Assembly (NCBI GenBank): GCA_946811695.1 | Contig: OX328130.1 | Coordinates: 75,144,398 to 75,208,397, forward strand | Source: Gonocerus acuteangulatus | Taxonomy: Eukaryota; Arthropoda; Insecta; Hemiptera; Coreidae | Direction of reading: 5' to 3' | Length of the DNA: 64,000 nt | Part shown: one piece after another, positions 44,683 through 57,036 of the stretch | Numbering within the stretch: position 1 is the stretch's first letter | How the letters are laid out: each line of letters starts with the position of its first letter | Notes under the pieces: model-generated | What the model saw: the letters and a program-made list of their open reading frames with translations, nothing else | What the model was told of the DNA's origin: nothing | Databases searched by the model: none | Position numbers and translations under genes: made by a program

Positions 44683-44687
<5 letters not shown>

Positions 44688-44736
<49 letters not shown>
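44688..44736. repeat. (TA)n microsatellite
   Basis: TA tract at the right border of the mariner-type element, consistent with insertion into TA repeats. Confidence 0.9.
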
Positions 44737-44737
<1 letters not shown>

Positions 44738-45087
44738 CCCATTAAGTGAAATTTGACTTTCCTATAATAAAACATAATGGAATAAAATACAACTCATTCA
44801 ATAAATAAGAACTATTTAATAATATCCTTCTAGAGATAAGAGATTAGCTGCAATATTTAATCTGAGATTCTCAGAATTAAAAATATCCAAATAAAAACAG
44901 CAAAAGAAAAAAAAAAATTAGAGGAAAAAGACGAAATAATGTCTGATAAGGCCTTATCAGCTGTCAGAAATAGAACGTCATATTACTAAATATTACCTTT
45001 AGAAATCTTTGAGTAAATTTATTCAACTACAAATATATATTTACAAAAAAATGAGAAGAGTTCGTCTCTTAGGAACTGAATAAAAAT
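44737..45087. other. Unassigned AT-rich sequence
   Basis: No feature recognised apart from AT richness and a short GCCTTATC repeat near 44950. Confidence 0.4.
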
Positions 45088-45215
45088 CCGCCACGTGGGA
45101 GCTGCATAACTAAGAACATTACTCAGAAAGATGGTAGTGTAGGCTGCATTCCTGAATAATTTGTTGAATATACGTGTGTGTGTGTGTGTATATATATATA
45201 TATTTATATATATAT
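45088..45215 (+). mobile_element. Helentron-like family A, 5'-end fragment
   Basis: AATCCGCCACGTGGGAGCTG + CATAACTAAGAACATTACTC is a diverged family A 5' end, followed by AGTGTAGGCTGCATTCCTGA and a (GT)n(TA)n tract. The middle of the element is missing. Confidence 0.65.
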
Positions 45216-45416
45216 AATTGTAACGCTCTATATTGTTGGATCGCTGTCTGTAAATGGAAGATGCGTATATGGGAAAAAGTATTGCCTTTTTGGCTGTGCG
45301 TTTGTGAGGTTTTTACTGATATATTGTGGTTTCACTTAACATTTAGTTCATTTTTCATGTCAATCGGTTAATAAAGAAAAAAGTTATGCCAATGTAAAGA
45401 ATCACTATGATGAACT

Positions 45417-45680
45417 GTCGTTAACACGATACACACCAGCGTTTTTGTTTTTTTTTAGTCACGAAACTTGGTTTATAGTACTTCCCTAGCAAGCGATTAA
45501 ACGAGTTCGTTAACCAGCAAAATCGGTCCAAATTAGTTTTTTCCCCATAGCGGCCGCAATTTTGGTTGTATTGCGACGAAACTCGGTATACGTTGTGGTC
45601 ATCTTAGTAGAAAAATGTGTAGTAAAAATAAACTAAATCGGTTCATTAGAAGTTAGAAAAAAAAATCACAATATTAAAAA
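45417..45680 (-). mobile_element. Helentron-like family A fragment, minus strand
   Basis: GTTAACACGATACACACCAG, GTCACGAAACTTGGTTTATA and TTAAACGAGTTCGTTAACCA are reverse complements of the region just before the (TA)n tract of family A. It faces the plus-strand 5' fragment at 45088, so two copies or an inversion are involved. Confidence 0.65.
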
Positions 45681-45849
45681 GGCATTAAAACATTTGTTAC
45701 AAACAATGACTGCCTAACGGAAGTACATAAATATATATGACCATGAGCTGAGAAATGGAGTTGGCGTTGTGTTTATATTAATGCCAGGTTCCAGGTGGCT
45801 ATTAAACAAAGTTCAAGGGCGGATAGTACACGGCGAGAAGGCAGAATAC

Positions 45850-46003
45850 AATAAAAATATTAAATAAATATATGTTCTGCAATATGAGAAAATATTACAA
45901 GAAATCAGAAATATTGTGGAGAATATTCTCTGCTGAGAAAACAAAAATATCATCAGGACATTTTGGGAGAAAACTGAAATATACTAAACAGATATACTCA
46001 GCT

Positions 46004-46039
<36 letters not shown>

Positions 46040-46849
46040 AAGACAAACAACCCTCCCTAGGAAGGACGCTAGGCAGTTGAAAAGCTATATCTTGGAAATC
46101 CATATCTCTAACATTAAATTGTTTTTCTTGTTTTTCTTAACCAGTTTTATTTTCAAATACATTATCCAACTATAAGCAATTCAAAAATAACAAGGAATAA
46201 AAAACTGACAAAAAGAACAGTTCGAAATAAGCGAAATCAATTACTTTAATGTTTTATGCTCTTATTTCTCCGATTGACATCGCCTAATCAAAACTTTCAT
46301 TAGAACCTTTTTTTTAGAGCATTTAATAAGCTTTCTAATGGTATTCTTCCGTTTACCAAAATTCTCAACATTTTTCGAGATATTAAGGAAAGTAAACAAA
46401 GTTACCAAAACTTTTTATGTCTGTTAATAAAATATTTTATTCTAACCCTTCCTTAACTCCAAACTTAACCAAAATTTCAACATATTAGTTATAATGAAAG
46501 TAGAACATGCAAAAAAGGTTTCAACTGAATCCCATGATTCTAAGTACCCAAACCAAAAACGGTATTCAAAAACTATTTTTCCAATTTTCTCGAAAACGGT
46601 TAAAGCTATCGGAAAATGGTTTCATTCGATTTACTAGCCCAAAAAGCATATAAAACGAGTAATTACAAGCTTATGAACTCAAAAACGTAAGCTTTACGAT
46701 TTTTTTTGCGCGAATTTCGCCCCAAACGCCATTTTCCAGTAGGCGGATTTTGCTGCTTAACGAACTTGACCTTTCAGATTAGACGAAAGATTTTTGTACC
46801 AAATTTCATTAAAATCGGACCATTCGTCTGGGAGCTACAGAGCGAACAG

Positions 46850-46912
<63 letters not shown>

Positions 46913-48340
46913 AATTTTAACCAATATCATTTTCGGTCTCTATGGGTTCTGAAACGCAAAATTTTCTAGTCGGCACTTCCGGATTGCGTCATGAGATCAA
47001 CCTTATAAGCGGGGTTCCTCCCTGTGGGGGAGGGAGGAACCGCGCTAAAAATAATAATAAAATAAATGAATAAAGTATATCTTCTTAACAATTGCAATAT
47101 TATGACGAATGTTTTCAGCAAAGAAAAATGAAATATACTCAGAAAAGTGAAGTATTCTGAAAAATTTACAATTTCTGAGAATCTACTGCTCAGAAAGCAG
47201 AAATTGTCTGGAAAACCTGCATTATTCTGATAAAACTTCGGTATTAAAAACGAATATTTTGAGGCGAAAAAAAAATATTCTACAGGAATATTCTGAGCTT
47301 AGAAAAAAGAAAATTCTGAGAAAACCGCAACTTTCTAAGGAATATTCTGAACTGAGAAAAAATAAATATTCTGAGAAATCTACAATATTTTCAGCTGAGA
47401 AAACAGAAGTAATATTGGGTAACTAAAAACACTGGGTAATACAGGTAGCTGAGAAAACAGAAACGTTCTGAGAAATGTGCTGTATTCTTAGCTCTTAAAA
47501 GAGAAATAATATTGGATAACTGAAATAAACTGATTAAAACACTTAGCTGAGAAAACAAAAATATTCTGAGAAATCTAAGGTATTCTGAGCTGAGAAAACA
47601 GAAGTAATATTGGATGACTTAAATAAACAGGGTAATTCTCTTAGCTGAGAAAATATAAATATTCTGAGAAATCTACGATATTTTCAGCTGAGAATTCAGA
47701 AGTAATATTGGATGACTTAACAATACAGGGTAGTTCTCTTGGCTAAGAAAATATATATATTCTGAGAAATCTACGATATTCTGGGCTGAGATATCAGAAA
47801 TATTCTGAGAAATAAAGAACATTCTGAGTTGAGAAAACAGAAGTGATAATTAAAAAACATTGGGCAATACACGTAGCTGAGAAAACTGAAATATTCTGAG
47901 TAATCTACAATATTCTGAACTGAGAAAACAGAATTAATATTGGATAACTAAAATAAACTGTTAAAACACTTAGCTGAGAAAATAGAAATATTCTGAGAAA
48001 TCTACAATATTCTGGGCTGATATATCAGAAATATTCTGAGGAATCTACAATATTCTGAACTGAGAAAACAGAATTAATATTGGATAACTAAAATAAACTG
48101 TTTAAAACACTTAGCTGAGAAAATAGAAATATTCTGAGAAATCTACAATATTCTGGGCTGATATATCAGAAATATTCTGAGAAATCTAAAATATTTGTAG
48201 CTAAAAAATCAGAAGTAATATTAGAAAACTGAAATAAACTGGATACTAGACGTAGCTGAGAAAACAGAAATAATATTGGATGGCTAAAATATTCTGGGTA
48301 ATTCTCTTAGCTGGGAAAACAGTAACATTCTGAGAAAAGC
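45850..48340. repeat. Decayed tandem repeat (CTGAGAAAACAGAAATATT), interrupted
   Basis: The phrases GCTGAGAAAACAGAAATATT, CTGAGAAATCTACAATATTC and TAATATTGGATAACTAAAAT recur many times from about 47090 to 48340. Neighbouring units at 47931 and 48071 show a 140-bp period, others are shorter. The same words at 45870-46000 (CTGCTGAGAAAACAAAAATA) show that the array began before the family B element, which therefore inserted into it. Confidence 0.75.
46200..47046 (+). mobile_element. Helentron-like family B, plus strand
   Basis: Body with CTCCGATTGACATCGCC, AAGCTTTCTAATGG, AAAACGTAAGCTTTACGATT and TGCTTAACGAACTTGACC. Then GGGAGCTACAGAGCGAACAG, (TA)n at 46855-46910, the conserved block CACTTCCGGATTGCGTCATG, and the hairpin GGGGTTCCTCCCT / AGGGAGGAACCGCGCTAA. 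The first residues before 46200 are too diverged to find the 5' end. This is a clear example of the family 3' part. Confidence 0.68.
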
Positions 48341-48797
48341 AGTTAACCTTCCAAATTACCACTCTATTATTTTTAATAATTGCTTACATAATAGGGATTT
48401 GTTCATGGGCCTTCTGAGCAAGTTCGTAGCAAAGAATTTCGCTGGTGAATAGCCTGTAGCTTATTTTGTTTCTTAGTCTTGGAATATCCCAGTATTTCAC
48501 GACATGTTGATCATGTCGAATCTTTCTCCAGCGATTATTGTGCTTTATGATACGAATTTTCAGCATCAAATATAATATGTCAAGCTATTGCATATTTTAG
48601 ACGTGTTGTACATTTGAACAGCTGTAGTTTCTGTAAATGTATAGATCTCAGAATTCGTATAGGTAATAACATTGAGTGGAGTTATGAGAAATTGTAATTT
48701 AATAGAGTAATCACTTAATATTGACGTGGTATATAAATATTAATAATGCTGTCACCTCTAAGCAATTGTTCATATATATCAACAACACAAAATAGTC
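48341..48797. other. Unassigned sequence
   Basis: A minus frame of 61 codons (48384-48569) has no recognised family. Nothing else stands out. Confidence 0.35.
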
Positions 48798-49238
48798 ATG
48801 ATGATTAGATAGTTAGCCGTCGAGGTGATAAGTAAAGATGGAATGGTTGGGATTCGGCTAAAGAAACCTCAATATGATTTTGTTTTAAAAAATCTATATT
48901 TCGGACGTTATTATACATACATAACTTAGGTTCTTATTTCTTTGTAAAATCAATTAATGTTACTAATTACTATTAAAATCAATTATTGTACCTATTTACT
49001 TTTTCATTCAGAAGAATGAAGAATTTAAGGCGATATGTTCTTTTAAAAGTTAATTGTATCTATAATTCTGTTACCTATCACAATTATAATTTTTTTTTGT
49101 TTCTGTATTAATTTCTTTTTTTTTGTCATTTTAGCTGACGAAGGCTACCAATGAGTAGCCGAAACGTCCGAAATATAGATTTTTTAAAACAAAATCATAT
49201 TGAGGTTTATTTAGCCGAATCCCAACCATTCCATGTTT
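48798..49238 (+). mobile_element. Penelope-like type P remnant, left arm shortened
   Basis: Opens CATGATGATTAGATAGTTAG, breaks after TTTCGGACGTTA (48910) and resumes in the inverted arm, ending GCCGAATCCCAACCATTCCA. Same structure as 37383-37722, so this deleted form was itself copied or the break is a structural hot spot. A hammerhead-like core is at 49135-49168. Confidence 0.65.
49135..49168 (+). ncRNA. Hammerhead-like motif (type P)
   Basis: Same sequence as the motif at 37611-37644: CTGACGA, A, six-pair stem II, GAAACGTC, with CGAAAT available for stem I. Confidence 0.5.
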
Positions 49239-49876
49239 ACTTAATCCTATATACATAGATTTAGCCTTAGCTACGGAAGACCTTCCACAGGTAGGGCCAC
49301 GTCCATACTGAGACGCGAAACATGTACAGCATGAAATAAAGCATATAAAGGGAAGTTGAATTTATTATATGCATGACCTTCCGCCTATTCAAATAAAATA
49401 TTGAAGGAAAAAAAGGGTCACTATTTTAAAATATTTAATTATTTTTATGCATGATTTTTTATGCTCTTATTTTAAATATTTGTTTTATTATTTCTTTTAA
49501 CGTCGTTAGGACAAATAATATAAATAAATAATAAATTATTATACAATTAGCCTTTTCTATTTAATTGTTTATTAGTGTCAGACATACATTTTTTATTATT
49601 TTTTTAGGATAGTTCTATTATTAACTTTTAATTGGATGTATATGTAACATTGTATAAACTGATGTATAATTATTTGTATTATTGAATTTATATGTAATAA
49701 TTGTATTGAGCGAATCGCCATGATAGCGGTTCCTTATAAATAAAATGCATGTATCTTTATTTAATTACTAATTATAAACCTTAGATTTATTAGCTAATAA
49801 ACTTTTAATTGTAAAGTGAAACGTTACAAATAAAAAGAATTGGTTTTCATTTGATCAATTCCTTCAAAAGTTCAAA
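49239..49876. other. AT-rich, possible further Penelope remnant at left
   Basis: GAGACGCGAAACATGTACAG (about 49308-49327) has the GAAACATGTA half of the motif at 43648, but the other half (CGGAAGA) is altered. A GACCTTCCGCC phrase also occurs near the mariner-type element. The remainder is AT-rich without features. Confidence 0.35.
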
Positions 49877-50841
49877 TCTATATATATAAAAATCACGTGT
49901 CTGTTTGTTTGTTCCTTATACAAATCCACACCGTTTGACCGATTTAGACCAAACTTGGCAGACAGGTAGGTCTTGATACGGGAAATCTCCTAGGCTAAGT
50001 CAAAAAAATCTACCAGCTGTCTGTCTGTATGTTTGTGCCTTATACAAATCCGCACCGTTCGTCCGATTTTGAATAAACTCGATACCGTCTCCACACCGTT
50101 CGTCCGATTTTGACTAAACTCGGTACACATGTAGATCATAATCTGGAGAGTGTCGTAGGCTAAGTCAAAAACGTCTTATAACTGTCTGTATGTACGTTTG
50201 TCCGTTATAAATATCCACACCGTTCGTTCGATTTTGACTAAACTCGGTACACATGTAGATCTTAATCTGAGGAGAGTCTTAGGCTAAGTCAAAAACGTCT
50301 ACCGGCTGTCTGTCAGTAAGTTTGTACCTCATACAAATCCACGCCGTTCGTCCGATTTTGACTAAACTCGGTACACAGGTAGATCCTAATCTGGAGAGTG
50401 CCGTAAGCTAGGTCAAAAACCTCTACCAGCTGTCTGTCTGTATGTTTGTTCCCTATAAAATCAAAACCGTTCTATATGTTTTGATCAAACTGGGCACACA
50501 GGTTGGTCTTGATCAGGGGATTGTCATAGGCCAAGTCAAAAACGTCTACCAGCTGCACAGTCTGTATGTTTTTTTTTGTTGTTTTTTTGTTGTTTTTTTT
50601 AATAAAAATCCACTCCGTTAGACCGATTTTCACCAAACTTGGCATAAATGTATGTCTTGATACGGGGGTGTTATAGGTTAGGTCAAAGTCGTCTAGGACT
50701 CAAAGTTGGGAGGTCAAGGGTTCGAAACAGTTACAGGTTTGTGTTGTTAGATTTTAATAATACTCTATTGGTTTCTAATTTTGTTGGGGCTCTTCTATAT
50801 GCAGAAAGTAGGTGTAGCATGGCACGCCGGGTAACAGCTAG
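49877..50841 (+). mobile_element. Non-autonomous Helitron (copy 2)
   Basis: Starts TCTATATATATAAAAATCAC after A and ends GCACGCCGGGTAACAGCTAG before T, the same ends as copy 1 at 26634. It has more of the internal about 115-120-bp modules (TGTCTGTCTGTATGTTTGT / TCGTCCGATTTTGACTAAAC) and is 195 bp longer. Repeat number inside Helitron copies therefore varies. Confidence 0.86.
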
Positions 50842-50949
50842 TAAGAAATAAGTTTGAAGCATGTAAAGGGCAGAATTTATAAAAATGTATTAATATTGTA
50901 AAGAAAAACCAAACATTTCATTTTCTTATAACATTTTTTGTATTAAATT

Positions 50950-50952
50950 GTA

Positions 50953-51005
<53 letters not shown>

Positions 51006-51010
51006 TATAC

Positions 51011-51053
<43 letters not shown>
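50950..51053. repeat. (TA)n microsatellite, interrupted
   Basis: TA tract with a central ATACATATATATACATAATA interruption. Confidence 0.9.
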
Positions 51054-51055
<2 letters not shown>

Positions 51056-52038
51056 CTTCTTAAAACTTTCTCTATTTAGTAAATTTAGTGCTTAAAGAAA
51101 ATTGGCAGAGTAAGCACTTTAAATTACTTTTTTTTTTAAACACGTGCGTCCATTTTTAATCACTTGACAATCGATTAATCTTGTAACTACATCCTTTAGA
51201 GTAAGTACTACTCAATAATGGCAACCAGAGAATTATCATGAAAAGCACAAATAATGACGGAGTAATTCGAACGATTCATAAAATGTGCTGATAACACTAT
51301 CAAAATACTAGAATCGATTATCGAAGATCAAGGAGGTAGAAGAGCGAGGAGAGGAAGTGGCAGTGAACTAGGTTAACAGCTTATTACGTCACAGTTTATT
51401 TATATTTCAATAAATACCTAGAAGATAAAACATTCCAACGAAGACAAAAAAAAAATCTATTATTAATAGCTAATCTAATTATGAAATTTGTTTCATTAAA
51501 TCTAGAACGGAGTTTTAATTACTCTTATTTCTAAAGGAGATAAATACAATTTTATACAAAAGCGAAAATAAATTGAATTATTCCAGTCCTAGTTCAAATT
51601 TCAAAAGTTATAAATAACGGAATGATCTGGCAGGCATTTTTATAAATATTATAAACACATCCTTCGGAAGAAGAAACACAATATCGTTGCCAATTAGAGA
51701 AAGACAAACACAACGTGTCGATATAAATAAAAACAATACAAAAATTAAAAAAAAAAAAGTAACAAATAATTAAATAGTAGTAAATATTATTCAATAATAG
51801 TTATGAAAGGAAATTCGCAATTTAAAGAACAAAGTTCGCTGCCAAAATATATTCGGTTGCTATAAACACAGCGTAAAGAATTCGCCGAAAATTAATTTTA
51901 GCTGCTTAAAAATATATTCGTATTAATTTAGAAATTGCTGAGAAATTAAATTGCTATTACCAATACAATTTAATTAATAGAATTATAATTTTTGGTTATT
52001 AATACCAAATAAAATGGTGATAAAATATGAGAGAGTGA
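51054..52038. other. Unassigned AT-rich sequence
   Basis: No coding similarity and no repeat ends found. It may be ordinary intergenic DNA. Confidence 0.4.
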
Positions 52039-52046
52039 ATTATAAA

Positions 52047-52313
52047 CATGGGCGTATATAAGGGGCAGCCCCCTCAGCCCCCCCTCCCAAATTTTGATTT
52101 GATCGGTAAAAATTTCATAAAACCCTTAAAAATAAATTAAATAAGATTATTTAGTTCATAAAACATATTCTATTTTGGGTGTAATAGCGTTTAAGTTGGC
52201 TAAAACTCCAAGATCTAAATTGTTAGTTTTCCATGCACCGGAAATGGTCTCAGCCCCCCCCCCCCCGAAATTTTCCCAACCCCCTCCGAAATTATTTTCT
52301 ATATACGCCCATG
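52047..52313. mobile_element. 267-bp MITE with 14-bp TIR and 8-bp TSD, poly-C blocks
   Basis: Ends CATGGGCGTATATA and TATATACGCCCATG are perfect inverted repeats. ATTATAAA flanks both sides (52039-52046, 52314-52321). An 8-bp duplication is usual for hAT-type transposases. The two subterminal regions have C runs (CAGCCCCCTCAGCCCCCC near the left, CAGCCCCCCCCCCCCC near the right) in the same strand. It is the intact relative of the fragments at 22797 and 27838. Confidence 0.92.
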
Positions 52314-52321
52314 ATTATAAA

Positions 52322-52859
52322 TACCAAACGATTCATAATAAATAATTTGTTGACATTTCATTAAGTCATATTTTATTTAACGAAATAATAGATTTAACAT
52401 CCCTTTTAAGAACATGGTATATTTTTTGGTTGTAAATAAAATTAGAAAATATATTCATAGTCTGGTTTTTTTTTTGGGCGTTTAACATTTCTAAATTCCG
52501 TCACAATAATTAAAAGTTAAAATACGTTTATTAATTTCTTTATAAGCCACAATCATGATAACAACAGATAAAAAAAATCAGCTTCACAAAAAAAAATTTA
52601 TGCTTCACACAATATTTATGAGAATTTGATGGCATTTTAGTGACTAAAAAATTAAAATGACTAAAATTTTTATTTATGAATATGAAATGTGACTTACCCA
52701 TTATTAAAGTGACTCCCATGTGTCGTGGTGGACGTCGGGAGAAGAGATCTAACACTACCAAACACTAGGGCTCTCGGCCTCCGACTGATCACTCTGTGTT
52801 TCCCCCCACCCCTCACTCCTCTATCCCCTCCACTGACAATAATTACCCCCACCACCTTC
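52322..52859. other. Unassigned sequence
   Basis: AT-rich to 52720, then a C-rich patch (52800-52870). The C-rich patch leads into the reverse-transcriptase fragment. Confidence 0.4.
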
Positions 52860-52970
52860 CTTCTATATCCCCTCCATTCCGATGTCTATATTTGCCTATC
52901 AGCAGGGATCTCCCAGGGCAGCTTCCTAGTCCCACTCTTATCCATCCTAGATAGGAAGAGGCTCACGCAT
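52860..52970 (+). pseudogene. LINE reverse-transcriptase fragment
   Basis: The plus frame contains SAGISQGSFLVPLLSILD, matching the AGVPQGSVLGPLLF block of non-LTR reverse transcriptases with conservative changes. The frame opens upstream to about 52725 but the earlier residues are low complexity. No further RT motifs follow, so it is a short relic. Confidence 0.55.
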
Positions 52971-53253
52971 TTATGTTTCTTCCTCAAAGTGTTATATATT
53001 TTTTTTTTTTTAATAACAGGAGCACAGTAACATACTAAACTAAAACCATTAAGAAATGAGGGTCTCTTTGCGAAGACCACATCCTGTTACTTTGAAGTAC
53101 CTATCGTGATTTTAAACAGTGATTTTGGTACTCACGGATTATTTATTTATTTATGAGCTCCGTAACGTAAGGCGATGAGCTCATCAAACAGATGATTTCA
53201 GTACTTCGTCAAGAAAAACAAAAATTGTCAAAAGCAAAATAAAAATAAAATAA

Positions 53254-54322
53254 AGTCCCTCACGCAGGAGCTGCATAACTAAGCACTTTCCTCAGAATTT
53301 GGGTAGTGTAGATTGCTTTCCAGAACAATTTGCTTAAAACATCCTACATAAATAAAATAAAAACATGAATAGTTTTCTTTTAAATTTGTAATGAGTAACT
53401 GATCAATTAATAATTTGCTTCCAGAGTTATGTTTACACATGGTACCTATTACACTTCGTAATAAATACAAAAAACCTCATATTATCGTATTTTGATCTAA
53501 CGCAGGAACAGGATACAGTCACTCTAGTGGCAGAAAGCGCTCCTTGCGGCGGCTTTGTGAACCTACGTCTGACGGGCTTTTCTATTGAAATTTATTACAA
53601 ATTAAACCCCCGCTTTCCGATTGACCGATTCAGCTCATTTCTACAACACTTCTTTCTCATGAGTTACCCACAACGTATACCGCGTTTCGTTACAATACAG
53701 CAGAAATTATGCCGGTATGAGTATATTAAGAATTTGGGTCAGGAGTAAACCCCCCCTTCTAATGAACCGATTTAGTTTATTTTTACAACACATATTTACC
53801 TGTAGATTACCACTACGAATGCCGAGTTTCGTCGAAATATACCAAAAATCACTGCTGGTAGTGGCGAATTGGTATTGTGGGTCCGGAGTAAACCCCCCCT
53901 CCTAATGAACCGATTTAGTTTATTTTTACAACAGTTATTTACCTGTGGATTACCATTACGAATACCGAGTTCCGTTGAAATATACCAAAAATCACGGTTG
54001 GTAGTGGCGAATTGGTATTGTGGGTCCGGAGTAAACCCCCCCTTCTAATGAACCGATTTAGTTCATTTTTATATCTCACTTTTCTCTCTATATTACCACT
54101 ACGAATACCAAGTTTCGTTGAAATATAACAAATATTACGGCTGAAATAGTCAAATTAGTGTTTTGGGTTCCGGGTAAACCCCCCCTTCCGGTGGACCGAC
54201 TTTGGTGGTTAACGAACTCGTTCAATCGTTTGCTAATTGAATGCTATATACCAAGTTTCGTGACGAAAAAACAAAAACTCTGGCCGCTATCGTGTTAACA
54301 GACACATATATATATATATGCA

Positions 54323-54388
<66 letters not shown>

Positions 54389-54520
54389 TATATATAAATT
54401 TTAACGGGGGTCATTTTTGGTGTCTACTAGGTAGGATCGATAAAGATTTGAAGAAATTTTTCAAAAATTCCGTCATGAGTCCAACCTCAATAGCTACTTT
54501 CCTTCGGAGGAAAGTGCTAA
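53254..54520 (+). mobile_element. Helentron-like family A, copy A3
   Basis: AGTCCCTCACGCAGGAGCTG + CATAACTAAGCACTTTCCTC to GGAGGAAAGTGCTAA. The (TA)n tract at 54303-54397 contains one ATGCATGCATAT interruption. Inserted into A/T-rich LINE 3' sequence. Close to A1 in sequence, so both probably spread recently. Confidence 0.78.
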
Positions 54521-54982
54521 AATAAATCAAATAAGTTAAATATAAATAAGTAATGTGACAAAATATGCAAAACGTTTAAATAAAATACCACTAGAAAAAA
54601 AAAACAAAAGCAGCTTATGGCAAGAATTTCAATGTTAAAATTTTGAAAAGACTTGTGATTATTAATTCAGATTCATTATAGACAAATATAAAGAATAGTC
54701 AATGCTTGGAAATTAAAATTAAAATATAGGTTTACCTAAATAAGGAAAAAAAGTAGTACTTAGGCTTAGATGAAATTACTGAAGTGGACACTAAAAAATT
54801 AAATTCCAAAAGACAAAGGAAAATTGAACTTAAAATTAAGAATTTTACTTTTAAATTATAAATTGAAAAAAAATAAAAAACAGCTGAACTGACTATGCCC
54901 AATAAAGCGGGTTAGGTTTTGGAAGATTATCTGGAGAGTAAAATAGTTTACAAAATAAATAATAAGTAAAGGTCCTATTAGT
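54521..54982. other. A-rich unassigned sequence in the LINE insertion
   Basis: Probably LINE 3' region or a further insertion; nothing recognised. Confidence 0.35.
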
Positions 54983-54989
54983 AGTCTAG

Positions 54990-56643
54990 GTGTTACCGTT
55001 TCTTTCATTTAAGGAAGTCTTGTTGTCTGTTTGTTAGTGTGTTAGTAGGTGTTACCGTTTCTTTCCTTTAAGGAAGTCTTGTCGTCTGTTTGTTAGTGTG
55101 TTAGTAGGTGTTACCGTTTCTTTCCTTTAAGGAAGTCTTGTCGTCTGTTTGTTGGTGTGTTAGTAGGTGTTACCGTTTCTTTCCTTTAAGGAAGTCTTGT
55201 CGTCTGTTTGTTGGTGTGTTAGTAGGTGTTACCGTTTCTTTCCTTTAAGGAAGTCTTGTCGTCTGTTTGTTGGTGTGTTAGTAGGTGTTACCGTTTCTTC
55301 CCTTTAAGGAAGTCTTGTCGTCTGTTCGTTAGTGTGTTAGTAGGTGTTACCGTTTCTTTCCTTTAAGGAAGTCTTGTCGTCTGTTTGTTGGTGTGTTAGT
55401 AGGTGTTACCGTTTCTTCCCTTTAAGGAAGTCTTGTCGTCTGTTCGTTAGTGTGTTAGTAGGTGTTACCGTTTCTTTCCTTTAAGGAAGTCTTGTCGTCT
55501 GTTTGTTGGTGTGTTAGTAGGTGTTACCGTTTCTTTCCTTTAAGGAAGTCTTGTCGTCTGTTTGTTGGTGTGTTAGTAGGTGTTACCGTTTCTTTCCTTT
55601 AAGGAAGTCTTGTCGTCTGTTTGTTGGTGTGTTAGTAGGTGTTACCGTTTCTTTCCTTTAAGGAAGTCTTGTCGTCTGTTTGTTGGTGTGTTAGTAGGTG
55701 TTACCGTTTCTTTCCTTTAAGGAAGTCTTGTCGTCTGTTTGTTAGTGTGTTAGTAGGTGTTACCGTTTCTTTCCTTTAAGGAAGTCTTGTCGTCTGTTTG
55801 TTGGTGTGTTAGTAGGTGTTACCGTTTCTTTCCTTTAAGGAAGTCTTGTCTGTTTGTTAGTGTGTTAGTAGATGTTACCGTTTCTTTCCTTTAAGGAAGT
55901 CTTGTTGTCTGATTGTTGGTGTGTTAGTAGGTGTTACCGTTTCTTTCCTTTAAGGAAGTCTTGTCGTCTGTTTGTTAGTGTGTTAGTAGGTGTTACCGTT
56001 TCTTCCCTTTAAGGAAGTCTTGTCGTCTGTTCGTTAGTGTGTTAGTAGGTGTTACCGTTTCTTTCCTTTAAGGAAGTCTTGTCGTCTGTTTGTTGGTGTG
56101 TTAGTAGATGTTACCGTTTCTTTCCTTTAAGGAAGTCTTGTCGTCTGTTTGTTAGTGTGTTAGTAGGTGTTACCGTTTCTTTCCTTTAAGGAAGTCTTGT
56201 CTGTTTGTTAGTGTGTTAGTAGGTGTTACCGTTTCTTTCCTTTAAGGAAGTCTTGTTGTCTGATTGTTGGTGTGTTAGTAGATGTTACCGTTTCTTTCCT
56301 TTAAGGAAGTCTTGTCGTCTGTTTGTTGGTGTGTTAGTAGGTGTTACCGTTCCTTTCCTTTAAGGAAGTCTTGTCGTCTGTTTGTTAGTGTGTTAGTAGG
56401 TGTTACCGTTTCTTTCCTTTAAGGAAGTCTTGTCGTCTGTTTGTTAGTGTGTTAGTAGGTGTTACCGTTTCTTTCCTTTAAGGAAGTCTTGTCTGTTTGT
56501 TAGTGTGTTAGTAGGTGTTACCGTTTCTTTCATTTAAGGAAGTCTTGTTGTCTGTTTGTTAGTGTGTTAGTAGGTGTTACCGTTTCTTTCCTTTAAGGAA
56601 GTCTTGTCGTCTGTTTGTTAGTGTGTTAGTAGGTGTTACCGTT
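54990..56643. repeat. 59-bp minisatellite, about 28 copies
   Basis: Unit GGTGTTACCGTTTCTTTCCT + TTAAGGAAGTCTTGTCGTCT + GTTTGTTAGTGTGTTAGTA, 59 bp; a few units lack GTCG (55 bp). The palindrome TTCCTTTAAGGAA sits in every unit. The right edge passes without a break into the LINE ORF1 (minus strand ...CGGAACGGTAACACC), so the first unit overlaps the ORF1 end, and the array may have been seeded from LINE sequence. Confidence 0.95.
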
Positions 56644-57000
56644 CCGCATATTTTGAACAAAACTTAGCATTAGTGCGATGCTCACCTCCACATAAGCAGC
56701 ATTTGATTCTTGTACAGGAATCTTCGTGAATGGGCTTAGCACATCTCCTACAGGTAGGGTCCTTGTCACAGGCGGTCCGATGGTGGCCAAGGGAGCCGCA
56801 CTGATAACAGATAAGCGGTGGTGGAATATAAACTCGGACGGGGACAGAAAGGTAACCAACATTAATTCTTTCTGGAAGGTGGGGAGTGGCAGATGTGGCT
56901 ACAAACAATGAACTTTTTTCCGGATCACCAATTCGTCTAATATGACTGACATTTTGTTCTAATAATTCATTCAGAATTTCAGCGTCAATCATATCCTTTA
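56636..57000 (-). pseudogene. LINE ORF1 (Gag-like) zinc-knuckle region
   Basis: The minus frame has three Cys/His knuckles: CYQCGSLGHHRTAC and CRRCAKPIHEDSC (both C-x2-C-x4-H-x4-C) and CCLCGGEHRTNAKFC (C-x2-C-x3-H-x6-C). They are preceded by a proline-rich stretch (RVYIPPPLI) and, further upstream, NELLEQNVSHIRRI. Gag-like ORF1 proteins of I/Jockey/R1 LINEs bind their RNA with such knuckles. The frame ends at 56636 inside the 59-bp array, shortly after the third knuckle, so the C-terminus is lost. Confidence 0.85.
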
Positions 57001-57036
57001 TTTCTGAACAATAGAAAACGCCTTTAGATTGTTGAT

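Larger units (their letters stand above)
42719..44687 (+). mobile_element. Tc1/mariner-type element with long TIRs, rearranged
   Basis: Left end CAGGGTGTCCCACGTTGAGG, right end (reverse complement) AGGGTGTCTTACGTTGAGAT, bordered by TA. The inverted similarity continues about 255 bp (GTTATCGTTATTTACGAT, AACGGGTGTTTCTTATTGGA) and then, after an extra about 230 bp in the right arm, another about 110 bp (CATTGAATAATTTAATAAAA), so the original arms were near 370 bp. Between them are a transposase remnant, a hammerhead-like motif and an unrecognised GC-richer stretch (43690-44060). The element looks non-autonomous and partly filled with Penelope-derived sequence. Confidence 0.82.

Noticed and set aside
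49290..49330. Another hammerhead core (GAAACATGTA)
   Set aside because: The partner core is CGGAAGA instead of CTGANGA and stem I does not pair, so I did not list it.
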